In this document: positions 51,856 to 60,265 of the stretch, piece after piece | Layout: each line of letters begins with the position of its first letter | Position numbering within the stretch: position 1 is the first letter of the stretch | DNA from: Proteiniphilum sp. UBA5384 | Lineage (GTDB): Bacteria; Bacteroidota; Bacteroidia; Bacteroidales; Dysgonomonadaceae | DNA: 64,000 nt | Direction of reading: 5' to 3' | Assembly: GCF_002410825.1 (NCBI RefSeq) | Contig: NZ_DHOS01000034.1 | Location: forward strand, 26,055 to 90,054 | Translations under genes and position numbers: made by a program | Notes under the pieces: generated by a model | Seen by the model: only the letters and a program-made list of their open reading frames with translations | Databases searched by the model: none | What the model was told of the DNA's origin: nothing

Positions 51856-53031
51856 TTATTCTGCAAACAGTTCATTGAGTTTGTTGGAAAAGTCTTCGCC
51901 CCGCAGGTTTTCTGCTACAATAACTCCTTCGTTATTGACGAGATAGGTTGTGGGGATAAGTTGCACGCCATAAGTGTCTGCTATCCCGTTTTCATCGATG
52001 AAATTGTGCCAGGGAAGCTTTTCCTCTTTCAATGCTTTTTCCCAGTCCTCCCTTTTCTGGTCGATGGAAATGCTAACGATATCAAATCCTTTCGCACCGT
52101 GACGTACATATTCACGCTTGAGATTTGGAATTTCTTTGCGGCAGGGAGCGCACCACGAGGCCCAGAAATCGATCAGTACATACTTTTTCTCCTTACAGAG
52201 ATCCGCAAGCGTTAAATCTTTTCCCTGTTCATCTTTTACCGTAAATGGGGGGGCTTTGGAACCGATTTTTCCTACAGGATATATTTCCTCATGTACTTTT
52301 TGTCCGTAGTAACTGTCTTTTGCTGTTTGTGAGAGGGTTTCATACCATTGCCGGTCTTCGTCGGAAGAGCGCAGATAAGAGGTGAAAGTAATCATCATGA
52401 GTGGACCCCAGAATGTTTCTTTATTCTCTTCGACCACCTGTTTATAAGTATTACTTACAGTTTCGAAAAAGTTATGTTCAGCCTGTTCAAAAGCTTTATA
52501 TTCGTCGGAACTCCTGAGGGAATCTGTCTTAGTCTTGTCTTTTGCTATTCTTGCCTGTCCTAAATTTTCCAGCAGATCTTTGTACTCTGCATGATAATCA
52601 TCATAAAGTTGATTCAATTGCTCTTTGGTTGAGTATAGTTTATGATAGTAATCTGTTAATGGAGATCCTTTTATGGTGAGATCAGATATTTTATATTTTT
52701 CTTCCATTTTTTCTGCCTTGCCGGTAATGTCAATTTTTCCGTTCTCTACCATCATCAGGCCAGCATAAGAGTCTCCCACTACCAGGTGTACTGCGCGTGG
52801 TTCTTCTTCTGCAATACCTTTGAAGACAAATTTTCCGTCTACAACGACAGTATCGGTAAGTGGTTTCTCTTTTTTATGGCTGACCGGAATGAGTTGTACT
52901 CCGGTTCCTTCTTCAAGACCTTGGATTTGTCCGGTTATCACATAGGATGTTGCCGGTTTTGGGCTACACCCGACAAGTGTCACTATTCCAATGACAGCTA
53001 AAAGTAATTGTTTTGTTTTCAATGTGTGCAT
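51856..53031 (-). CDS. TlpA-like thiol-disulfide oxidoreductase lipoprotein (DUF4369-thioredoxin)
   Basis: 391 residues from ATG at 53031, chosen because it gives a lipoprotein signal with lipobox TLVGC (Cys22). The N-terminal DUF4369 domain (VITGQIQGLEEGTGVQLIPV) and a helical middle are followed by a thioredoxin domain with WASWCAPCRKE (Cys294, Cys297). It probably reduces periplasmic disulfides of a neighbouring protein or substrate. It is the last gene of the third SusC/SusD locus, 5 bp after the PKD-like gene. Confidence 0.88.
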   Translation of the reverse strand: MHTLKTKQLLLAVIGIVTLVGCSPKPATSYVITGQIQGLEEGTGVQLIPVSHKKEKPLTDTVVVDGKFVFKGIAEEEPRAVHLVVGDSYAGLMMVENGKIDITGKAEKMEEKYKISDLTIKGSPLTDYYHKLYSTKEQLNQLYDDYHAEYKDLLENLGQARIAKDKTKTDSLRSSDEYKAFEQAEHNFFETVSNTYKQVVEENKETFWGPLMMITFTSYLRSSDEDRQWYETLSQTAKDSYYGQKVHEEIYPVGKIGSKAPPFTVKDEQGKDLTLADLCKEKKYVLIDFWASWCAPCRKEIPNLKREYVRHGAKGFDIVSISIDQKREDWEKALKEEKLPWHNFIDENGIADTYGVQLIPTTYLVNNEGVIVAENLRGEDFSNKLNELFAE

Positions 53032-53036
53032 ATTAT

Positions 53037-54617
53037 TTAGAATTTTGTTGTTATCGATTTTATTTTCCCAAATCCGGTAGTAATATGTGGGTTTGAGTGT
53101 GTTGGAGCAAATATTGCTCCCCATTGCTGTCTTGCTAAACCGGAATAAGCATCGACTTCAAATTCGACTAATTTTCCGGTTTTGCCGCTTTCGTTCCATA
53201 CTCCTATCCATAATACTGCACCTGCTGTGGGGAATCCTCCTCCGGCGTGTCCGGCAAACACGCTGATGCAGGTCACTTCTTCGTCCGCCGCACATTCATA
53301 TAGTGTGGTGGAATTAATCTGGCCTGATGAGGGCGTGAAAGAATATACGCCCTTGTCGGTTGCATAGAAAAACGCCGTGCCATTGATGTTTGCATCGAAA
53401 AACTTGAGATTCCTAATGTTCGTGCATCCGCTCAGGTCGATGATTGAGTTAACGCCATTTCCACTCAAATCGCCATCGTCAATCACATTATAGAAATTGA
53501 GAATATAGAGATAGGGAGAGCCTTCGTCTTCCAGAATGGCATATGTCTTTCCTCCCTCTCCCCCTTTTATTGCCCACGGGTTGGAAGGTAGACGTTTGGC
53601 GTTGATATAGGCGTCGGGGATCGTATTCATAAACTCACCCACTTCAGTTGCCATCGAGAAATAGGGGCGGAACCCGAGCGATTTTTCGTCAAAGATTACT
53701 TGATCGGAGTTGATAGCACCCGAGATAGCTCCATAGGAAGCTCGGGTGCGGTCACTCAGAAATGGCGATGCTGAATAATCGCCGCCAATAGGCGCCGAGA
53801 ACTTGCGGTCGTTTGTCTTGTTGGTATAAAGTACATGCAATTTACCGTTATTGACCAGAAACTCGCAATTATTGATATAGTTCAAAGCCTGCGGTTTATA
53901 TGAGGGAGTGTTATAAAACATTTGATCCCAATCTTCCATCAATTCCAATCCGGCTGTATTTAAACGATAACCGCCCTGTTCGGTAAAGACATAGTAATAA
54001 TCCTGTCCATAACTGATGAACAGGGGCTTTCCGGGTAACATCTCCCCCCGGGTTGTTTCACTGTAATAATTCGGAATCATAGAATCGTCCCCATAAATAA
54101 GGCATAGTTGGCTGGTATAAAAATCAATATCACTTTGCCTGTCGTATTCCGAGAGGATATACACTCCCTCGCGTGCTCCGGGTTTGTTTACCCTGAAATA
54201 GGAAAATAGCATTTGTGCTGAAAGTCCCCGTACAGTGTCGGTTACGAGTAGTCCTGAATTATACCATCCCGGTTGGTGAGTTACTTCCCATTCCACTTCA
54301 AGCGTACGGGCGATCGTATCCGCTTTTGGATAAACCATTGCATTCCCCACTTGCACCGCCTCATAGGGGTATGGATAAGTGATCCACGCATACTTCAGAT
54401 TCTCAGGATGCGCATACTTTACTCTCGGGGCCATGCGGATGGTATCGCCCGGATTGTAGATCATCACAAAGGCGAAACGGTCGGCGTTTCCCACTGTATC
54501 TATTTCAATTATACTTACTTGCTCCTCCTGAAGATAATCGTAATTGCCATCGTCCTTATAGCACGAATAGAAAACCAACAGAACGAAAAATGCTAAAAAA
54601 ATATATATATTCTTCAT
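53037..54617 (-). CDS. PKD-like family surface lipoprotein
   Basis: 526 residues with lipobox FYSC (Cys19). The N-terminal part (YKDDGNYDYL, EIDTVG, PGDTIRMAPRVKYAHPENLKYAWITYP) matches the PKD-like lipoproteins that follow SusC/SusD/DUF4843. The rest looks like a beta-propeller, with blades such as YVFTEQGGYRLN and YATDKGVYSFTPSSG. A substrate-binding role at the surface is likely. It belongs to the operon susC-susD-DUF4843-PKD-TlpA. Confidence 0.85.
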   Translation of the reverse strand: MKNIYIFLAFFVLLVFYSCYKDDGNYDYLQEEQVSIIEIDTVGNADRFAFVMIYNPGDTIRMAPRVKYAHPENLKYAWITYPYPYEAVQVGNAMVYPKADTIARTLEVEWEVTHQPGWYNSGLLVTDTVRGLSAQMLFSYFRVNKPGAREGVYILSEYDRQSDIDFYTSQLCLIYGDDSMIPNYYSETTRGEMLPGKPLFISYGQDYYYVFTEQGGYRLNTAGLELMEDWDQMFYNTPSYKPQALNYINNCEFLVNNGKLHVLYTNKTNDRKFSAPIGGDYSASPFLSDRTRASYGAISGAINSDQVIFDEKSLGFRPYFSMATEVGEFMNTIPDAYINAKRLPSNPWAIKGGEGGKTYAILEDEGSPYLYILNFYNVIDDGDLSGNGVNSIIDLSGCTNIRNLKFFDANINGTAFFYATDKGVYSFTPSSGQINSTTLYECAADEEVTCISVFAGHAGGGFPTAGAVLWIGVWNESGKTGKLVEFEVDAYSGLARQQWGAIFAPTHSNPHITTGFGKIKSITTKF

Positions 54618-54656
54618 CTCTAAACAATTGATAAATGAGAAATAAAATTCTACGGT

Positions 54657-55352
54657 CTAAAAATTGACAAGTTGTCCGTTTTCATCTTTTAGTGGATTAC
54701 CCGGATGCGCCTCGTTGTAAGTAGTGAGTGCGTTTTTCATCACAATACGGTAATTATTGAGTTGTCCCCATGTCATGGTGTTTGTGTCAAATTCCCCGAT
54801 TCCCAGCGTGTCAATGATAAACCGGAATTTTGTAAGGCTGAATGTACCGAAGAATTCAGTCAATTCGTCCCAATTACGGGGTCTACTGAGCATATCATTC
54901 CATTTTATTGTAAATCCGTTGTGTTCTACGACTCCGGTTTTGAAGTCACCTGAATCGGCAATCCTTATCCGTAGGCGGACATTTTGGGATGATAGGTTGG
55001 AGGTGCGTTTCAGTACTACATTGAACGGGACTGAATAAGTGTTTGCCGGCACTTTGATTTCAGTTGGGCAGAGATATTGCTCCGGTAGTGCTGTTGTTTC
55101 GGACAGGACAACTTCAAGTTTCACCAATCGGTCGTTTGGGGTAGTTTTCCCCATGATAAAAAGTGTCATGTTCATCGCTGTTTCAGTGACCGATGAGGGG
55201 TAAAATGCAAATGAATAGTCGAGGGAATCTGTTCCCAATGCCCATTCATAAGGGCCTTCCAATCTTGCGCGTGCTTCATCCTGATAGTAAAAGCTTTCAT
55301 TTTGGCAGGAAAGCAGAAGAATGGAAAGAAATGCGGGTAATACATATTTCAT
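54657..55352 (-). CDS. DUF4843 surface lipoprotein
   Basis: 231 residues from ATG at 55352 (lipobox LLLSC, Cys16). Two beta-sandwich parts: the first (YSFAFYPSSVTETAMNMTLFIMG), the second with FNVVLKRTSNLSSQNVRL, then a conserved WNDMLSRPRNWD and a C-terminal helical part. This is the pattern of DUF4843 proteins that accompany SusC/SusD pairs linked to peptide uptake. 45 bp after the SusD gene. Confidence 0.87.
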   Translation of the reverse strand: MKYVLPAFLSILLLSCQNESFYYQDEARARLEGPYEWALGTDSLDYSFAFYPSSVTETAMNMTLFIMGKTTPNDRLVKLEVVLSETTALPEQYLCPTEIKVPANTYSVPFNVVLKRTSNLSSQNVRLRIRIADSGDFKTGVVEHNGFTIKWNDMLSRPRNWDELTEFFGTFSLTKFRFIIDTLGIGEFDTNTMTWGQLNNYRIVMKNALTTYNEAHPGNPLKDENGQLVNF

Positions 55353-55397
55353 GACTTTGCTCCTTTGTGTTTTAATTTGATTCCACATGATTCATCA

Positions 55398-56837
55398 TTA
55401 TTTTCTATTTCCAAATTCAATTTCATTGTCCGGCATCGGTAGCACATACACATCGTTTCCGGCGTTTATGGCTGCGCCTTCTATGTGGGTTGCATTGCGG
55501 CGTTTGTAATAATAAAACATGTGTCCTTCACCAAGAAACTCTTTATGGTATTCTTTTCTGACCTCATCGTCGAGTTCTTCAGCCGAAAGATTGTCGGAGA
55601 GAGGGAAATTATCCAGATTACGGGCGTCCCGGACAAGATTCAGTAGTTCGGCCGCACGTGCCGCATCACTGTCTTTTAGTATCTCCGCCGCAATATAATA
55701 TATTTCCGTTTTACGGATGACCGGCAGAATGTTATTGAATTTTCCGGCTTCATATTGATGGTATTTCCAGAAATATTTGCGTTCACCTTCGTAGGCAAAG
55801 CCTTTCAACATACGGTAGTCGTTTCCGTAACCCTTGGATGTTCTTTCAAAGATCTGATCCGCTTTTTCTTCCGAGGGAGTCAATGTATTGCTTCCCGCCG
55901 CTGAAGTGAAGTAATACCTTACGATATTATCCAGATTGTTGATATTTAAACGGAAAATGATTTCTTCACTGAAAATACGGTTGCATTCATATTCATAAGT
56001 TGTTTCAACCGACGTAAAATGTGTCCATCCGAAACTGGTTGTAGATGGATCAGAATCGACCTCTATAAACATATTGGCGTACTTTAGAGCATTTGTTTTA
56101 TCACCTTTATACATATATGCGCGGGTTAACGTAGCCATGGCAGCCCAATAATTGAAATATTTTTTTCGTTCCCAACGCTCTGTATATGTGAGATTTGCAT
56201 GGTCGAGGATCGGATCGGCCTTCAAAAGCTCCATTGATTGAATCAAGTCGTTGATTATCAGGTCCAATGTTTGATTTACCGATAATTGGTTGGTAGTTTC
56301 CTTCCCGTAGTGCGTGACATAAGGTACAGCCGGCGCATCAGGTGATGCGGAAGGCGCGGGCGAGAACAGGCGCAGCATGTCAAGATGCAGGAAAGCCCTT
56401 AATCCGAGTGCTTCACCCTTATATGCATCCTTGTTGCTTTCACTGAACAGGTCCGGGTCGGCAGTATCGATATATTGAAGCAGAATATTTAGATTTGCAA
56501 TGCAATTATAGGTTGCCGACCAGGCAGAATTAATGATGTTCTTCGTGTTGATCTCACTATAATTATATTCTGCCGCATAGCGGTAAATGCTGTTCGTGAG
56601 CAGATCATAGTCTTGTGAAAGAACAGAAACTAATCCGAAACTCATATCTCGTCCATACATTGGTATTTGTGACATCTGGGAATACACTCCGGTCAACTGG
56701 TCGCGAAATCCCGCTTCGTTGCTGAAATGCAAATCAGCCACAATTTCTGATTTCGGGCGCACATCGAGCCAGTCGGTGCAGGCCGGGGATATCAGAAGTG
56801 GAATTATACATACTATTTGAATGATACTTTTTTTCAT
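55398..56837 (-). CDS. SusD/RagB-family nutrient-binding lipoprotein
   Basis: 479 residues, on the short side of the family. Lipobox ISPAC (Cys20), then the SusD TPR region with YKGEALGLRAFLHLDMLRLF and VPYVTHYGKET, ending with EYHKEFLGEGHMFYYYKRR and VLPMPDNEIEFGNRK. It pairs with the SusC 20 bp upstream. The operon layout (DUF4843 and PKD-like partners) suggests a peptide or other non-glycan ligand. Confidence 0.95.
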   Translation of the reverse strand: MKKSIIQIVCIIPLLISPACTDWLDVRPKSEIVADLHFSNEAGFRDQLTGVYSQMSQIPMYGRDMSFGLVSVLSQDYDLLTNSIYRYAAEYNYSEINTKNIINSAWSATYNCIANLNILLQYIDTADPDLFSESNKDAYKGEALGLRAFLHLDMLRLFSPAPSASPDAPAVPYVTHYGKETTNQLSVNQTLDLIINDLIQSMELLKADPILDHANLTYTERWERKKYFNYWAAMATLTRAYMYKGDKTNALKYANMFIEVDSDPSTTSFGWTHFTSVETTYEYECNRIFSEEIIFRLNINNLDNIVRYYFTSAAGSNTLTPSEEKADQIFERTSKGYGNDYRMLKGFAYEGERKYFWKYHQYEAGKFNNILPVIRKTEIYYIAAEILKDSDAARAAELLNLVRDARNLDNFPLSDNLSAEELDDEVRKEYHKEFLGEGHMFYYYKRRNATHIEGAAINAGNDVYVLPMPDNEIEFGNRK

Positions 56838-56857
56838 AATGATTTTTATATTTTCAA

Positions 56858-59800
56858 TTAAAAAACTGCCTGCAAAGCCACAGAAATCGTTCTTGCAAAA
56901 GGATAAGAAGTTCCCCGTTCGGTTTTTACAGAGGATATAACGAAAGCATCGTTCATATAAGCGCTAATTTTCAGTCGTTCAAGGAACGATGATTTCAAAA
57001 ATGAGTGATTACGGAAATCATAACTAACCATAATCGAAGAGAGTGTCAAAGTGTTATAATCCATGACAAACCGGGAAGTCGGTCGAGTGTATGATTTATC
57101 GGAAATGGCTTTATACAGCGCCACATCGCCCGCATTTTGCCAGCGGTCGGTGAATACGCGGCGATCGACATTATAGCGTACATCGGCATTCTCCACCTTG
57201 TCGATAAGTGTGGAATTATATATTTGTCCGCCCAGACGGTAGTTAAATGTGGCGCTCACGCCAAATCCGTGAATATCAGAATTGAACCCGAATATTCCGT
57301 TGTATTTGGGCTGTGTGTCACCGCAAACAACTTGGTCGGCTACATCCCATTCGTAAGTCACACTTCCATCGCGTTTCAGGAAAATTTCCTTGCCGTTCAC
57401 AGGATCGATGCCGAGCGAAGGGACAGCCCAAATGGCGTTCATCGACCGGCCTTCCTCGTAACGGACCGATGGGCGGGTAATGTTCGAAACATCCTCTGAA
57501 TCATCGTCCTGCTGTTTTAAAGCATCCTGTTCTTCGTTGAATTTCCGGAGACTGTTGGATATCTTCTTGATTTTATTCTGGTTACGGGCGACAGAGGTAA
57601 AGACGTTAAAATAACTACGGGTTTTGTTTTCTTCCCAAACCCGAAAATTAAGATAGGCTTCGAATCCCTTATTTTGTGTTTCACCCATATTCTCGCGGTA
57701 AGTGCTGAAACCTGTCGATTCCGGCACAGTGATATCGGTCAGCATGCTTTGAGTGGTGGACGTGTAATAGTCAAACCGTCCGCTGAAGCGATTTTTCAGA
57801 ATGGCGAAATCAAAACCGGCACTGTTGTCGAATTTCTTCTGCCATTGCAGGTCGGGATTCGCAAGACCGACTAGATAGGAGCCGATCAATCCGTTATAGG
57901 AAATATTAGCGTAATATTTCAGCGTTGCAAGTGCTTCATAAGTAGAGAACCCCTGCGAACCGGTATAACCTGTGGACAGTCGCAATTTAAACAGATCCAA
58001 CCAGGAAGCATCTTTCAAAAACTGTTCCTCGTGCAGATTCCAACCACCTCCGAGTGACCAGAATGAACCCCATCGGTTGTTGGCCCCAAATTCCGAAGAG
58101 CCTGTCAACCGATAATTTGCGTCGAACAAATAGCGGTTATCAAATGAATAATTGATTGAACCGATACCGCCCACACTGCGCGAAATACCTTCTGAACCGG
58201 TCGGTTTTCCGGTTGTGGAGTCATATTGTACGCCGAAAGTAATATCGTTCATATTGTCGTTGGGAAACCCCTCCGCTTTTACAACGGCATTGGAGTGGGT
58301 GTAGCTGGTAAAATTTGCCTGAGCGTTAAAAAATAGTAGATGCTTGTTGATCTGGATGGAGTAGTTGATTCCGAGATCACCGTTGATATTCATACTTTCT
58401 CCATTAAGTTTTGTGTATGAACCTTTCTTGAACAAGTCCTCCGTACCATAATTGATAAAATCGGTATGAGAGGCGGGGCGAAAATCGTCGTTTTGATTGA
58501 CATATTTGGTTATTCCCAATCTGCCGGTCAGTTTCAGATAACGCTGCAAGTTCCATTCGGTATAAAAATTATTTGTAATATCGGTATACTTTCTTGCATA
58601 CAGTGTGTTTATGGAGGAGTTCCAAAGAGGGTTAGCCGATTTTGTGCCTCCATCGATAAAACTATAACTCTGCATCATTTTTCCTTTTTCGTCGTATAAC
58701 CTGTAATAAGGATTCATTAGTGTATATTCGGAAAAACTGCCGTATGGTGAATCGTTGGCATTGTTATTAGTGATTGTCAGTCGGTTACGGAACTGGAAGT
58801 TTTTCAGCCGGTAGGAGAGTGTTATACCCCCTGAGAATGTTGTGCGGTCAGAACCTTTCATTGCACCTTTTATATTATTGAATGAAAGGTCTATGCCGTA
58901 AAGCATGTATTGATCCCCTCCTTCGAGGTATAAAGCATGTTTCTGTCCCACGCCGGTGCGTATGGGTTGTGCTTTCCAGTCGGTATCAACTCCTGCAAGC
59001 ACTTCCCGTAGTTTCTTCTCGTATTGTTGACGATATGCCAATTGCGTGACGGCATTATCACTGTAATAAAGTCCGGCAAGCCTTTCCACTTCAAGTTTCT
59101 CAGCGGCATTTGTCAGATCGTAACTTGTCAGGTCCGGTATTTCAATGTTTGCGCTACCGTTATAGGTGACTTTCATTTGTCCTGCCGCGGGACGTTTTGT
59201 TTCTACAATGATTACGCCATTCGCCGCCTTTGAACCGTAGATAGCCTTTGCCGTGGCATCTTTGAGCAAGGTGACGCTTTCGACCATATTCATATCCAGA
59301 TCAATAATTTTTGTCAGATTCGTCTCAAAACCGTCAAGGATAAACAATGGCTGGTTGGGATTCGATTCGTATTGTCCTTTCAGGTCGCTGAATCCGGTTT
59401 GTCCCCTCATCTGGAAATCGGGCAGAGCATTCGGATTGGACCCCGCACTGAGGTTATCCAACTGCATAAACGCCGGATCTATACTTGTCAGGCTCTGCAA
59501 GAGATTTTGATTGCCGATCCGCAGTAATTCCTCGCCCTTCACGGTAGAAACAGAGCCTGTATAAGTGTTTGACCTACGCGTAAATGCTCCGGTTATCACC
59601 ACTTCCTCCATTTCCCGGGTCGCACTCTTTAACACAATCCGGTAACTGGTCTCATCCGTAAGTGTTATGGTTTGCGTCTCAAACCCGATGTAACTGACTT
59701 TAACGGCTTGGGTAGAGCTGGGTAGGTTTATCGAGAAATGACCGTTGACATCGACTACCACCGCTGTAATACTTTCGGTTTTGGTTTGGCTGATTTGCTC

Positions 59801-59965
59801 GACGTGGGCCCCCGGTAAGGGTTCACCCTCTTCGTCTACGACGATGCCGCTAATCGTGCGCTTAGTGTGGTTATCTTGTGCATTTGCAGTACTGACCGGA
59901 AACAAACTAGCCAATATTATGGCAAAAAGCGATAGGATTTTGAAAATTAGAAGTTTCTTTTGCAT
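56858..59965 (-). CDS. SusC/RagA-family TonB-dependent transporter
   Basis: 1035 residues. Signal peptide ends near ANAQ; carboxypeptidase-regulatory-like domain at about 36-112 (ISGIVVDEEGEPLPGAHVEQ); TonB-box-like EEVVITGAF; plug with VTLLKDATAKAIYGSKAANGV; barrel to the final ISVALQAVF. No STN domain, so control is not by a FecR-type route. First gene of the third locus, preceded by a -7 box and, further up, by the TPR-HTH regulator gene in the same direction. Confidence 0.96.
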   Translation of the reverse strand: MQKKLLIFKILSLFAIILASLFPVSTANAQDNHTKRTISGIVVDEEGEPLPGAHVEQISQTKTESITAVVVDVNGHFSINLPSSTQAVKVSYIGFETQTITLTDETSYRIVLKSATREMEEVVITGAFTRRSNTYTGSVSTVKGEELLRIGNQNLLQSLTSIDPAFMQLDNLSAGSNPNALPDFQMRGQTGFSDLKGQYESNPNQPLFILDGFETNLTKIIDLDMNMVESVTLLKDATAKAIYGSKAANGVIIVETKRPAAGQMKVTYNGSANIEIPDLTSYDLTNAAEKLEVERLAGLYYSDNAVTQLAYRQQYEKKLREVLAGVDTDWKAQPIRTGVGQKHALYLEGGDQYMLYGIDLSFNNIKGAMKGSDRTTFSGGITLSYRLKNFQFRNRLTITNNNANDSPYGSFSEYTLMNPYYRLYDEKGKMMQSYSFIDGGTKSANPLWNSSINTLYARKYTDITNNFYTEWNLQRYLKLTGRLGITKYVNQNDDFRPASHTDFINYGTEDLFKKGSYTKLNGESMNINGDLGINYSIQINKHLLFFNAQANFTSYTHSNAVVKAEGFPNDNMNDITFGVQYDSTTGKPTGSEGISRSVGGIGSINYSFDNRYLFDANYRLTGSSEFGANNRWGSFWSLGGGWNLHEEQFLKDASWLDLFKLRLSTGYTGSQGFSTYEALATLKYYANISYNGLIGSYLVGLANPDLQWQKKFDNSAGFDFAILKNRFSGRFDYYTSTTQSMLTDITVPESTGFSTYRENMGETQNKGFEAYLNFRVWEENKTRSYFNVFTSVARNQNKIKKISNSLRKFNEEQDALKQQDDDSEDVSNITRPSVRYEEGRSMNAIWAVPSLGIDPVNGKEIFLKRDGSVTYEWDVADQVVCGDTQPKYNGIFGFNSDIHGFGVSATFNYRLGGQIYNSTLIDKVENADVRYNVDRRVFTDRWQNAGDVALYKAISDKSYTRPTSRFVMDYNTLTLSSIMVSYDFRNHSFLKSSFLERLKISAYMNDAFVISSVKTERGTSYPFARTISVALQAVF

Positions 59966-60037
59966 ATTGTCATTTACTTAAAATATGAAGAATGCTGTTT
60001 AATATATTTTCATCTTTATTTATTAATTTATCCACCG

Positions 60038-60068
60038 CAAAAGTAGTATATTGTAATACCCCTTGAAA
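60038..60068 (-). promoter_or_regulatory. Promoter of the third SusC/SusD operon
   Basis: On the minus strand TTTC (60069-60066 region), 20 nt, then TACTTTTG (60045-60038), a good -7 box. The start codon is 72 bp downstream. Confidence 0.6.
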
Positions 60069-60210
60069 TCGCATAAATATGGTATTTTTATGCATTTTTG
60101 ATCGATCGGATGAAAGTGTAAAATTGATTTTTTAATCATTAATGACGCTATCTGTGATGGAATAGTTGCAAATTAAAAGATAAAACATTATATTTATAAC
60201 AAAAAGATTA

Positions 60211-60238
60211 TCCAATAACGGCAATTGCCGTTATTGGA
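60211..60238 (-). terminator. Perfect 28-bp palindrome after the TPR-HTH regulator gene
   Basis: Arms of 14 bp without a loop (tccaataacggcaa and complement), 27 bp after the regulator stop, then ctttttg on the minus strand. It is best read as a terminator, though a loop-free palindrome could also be a protein site for the regulator. Confidence 0.65.
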
Positions 60239-60265
60239 TAAAAAACAAGATAATTTTCACACTTA

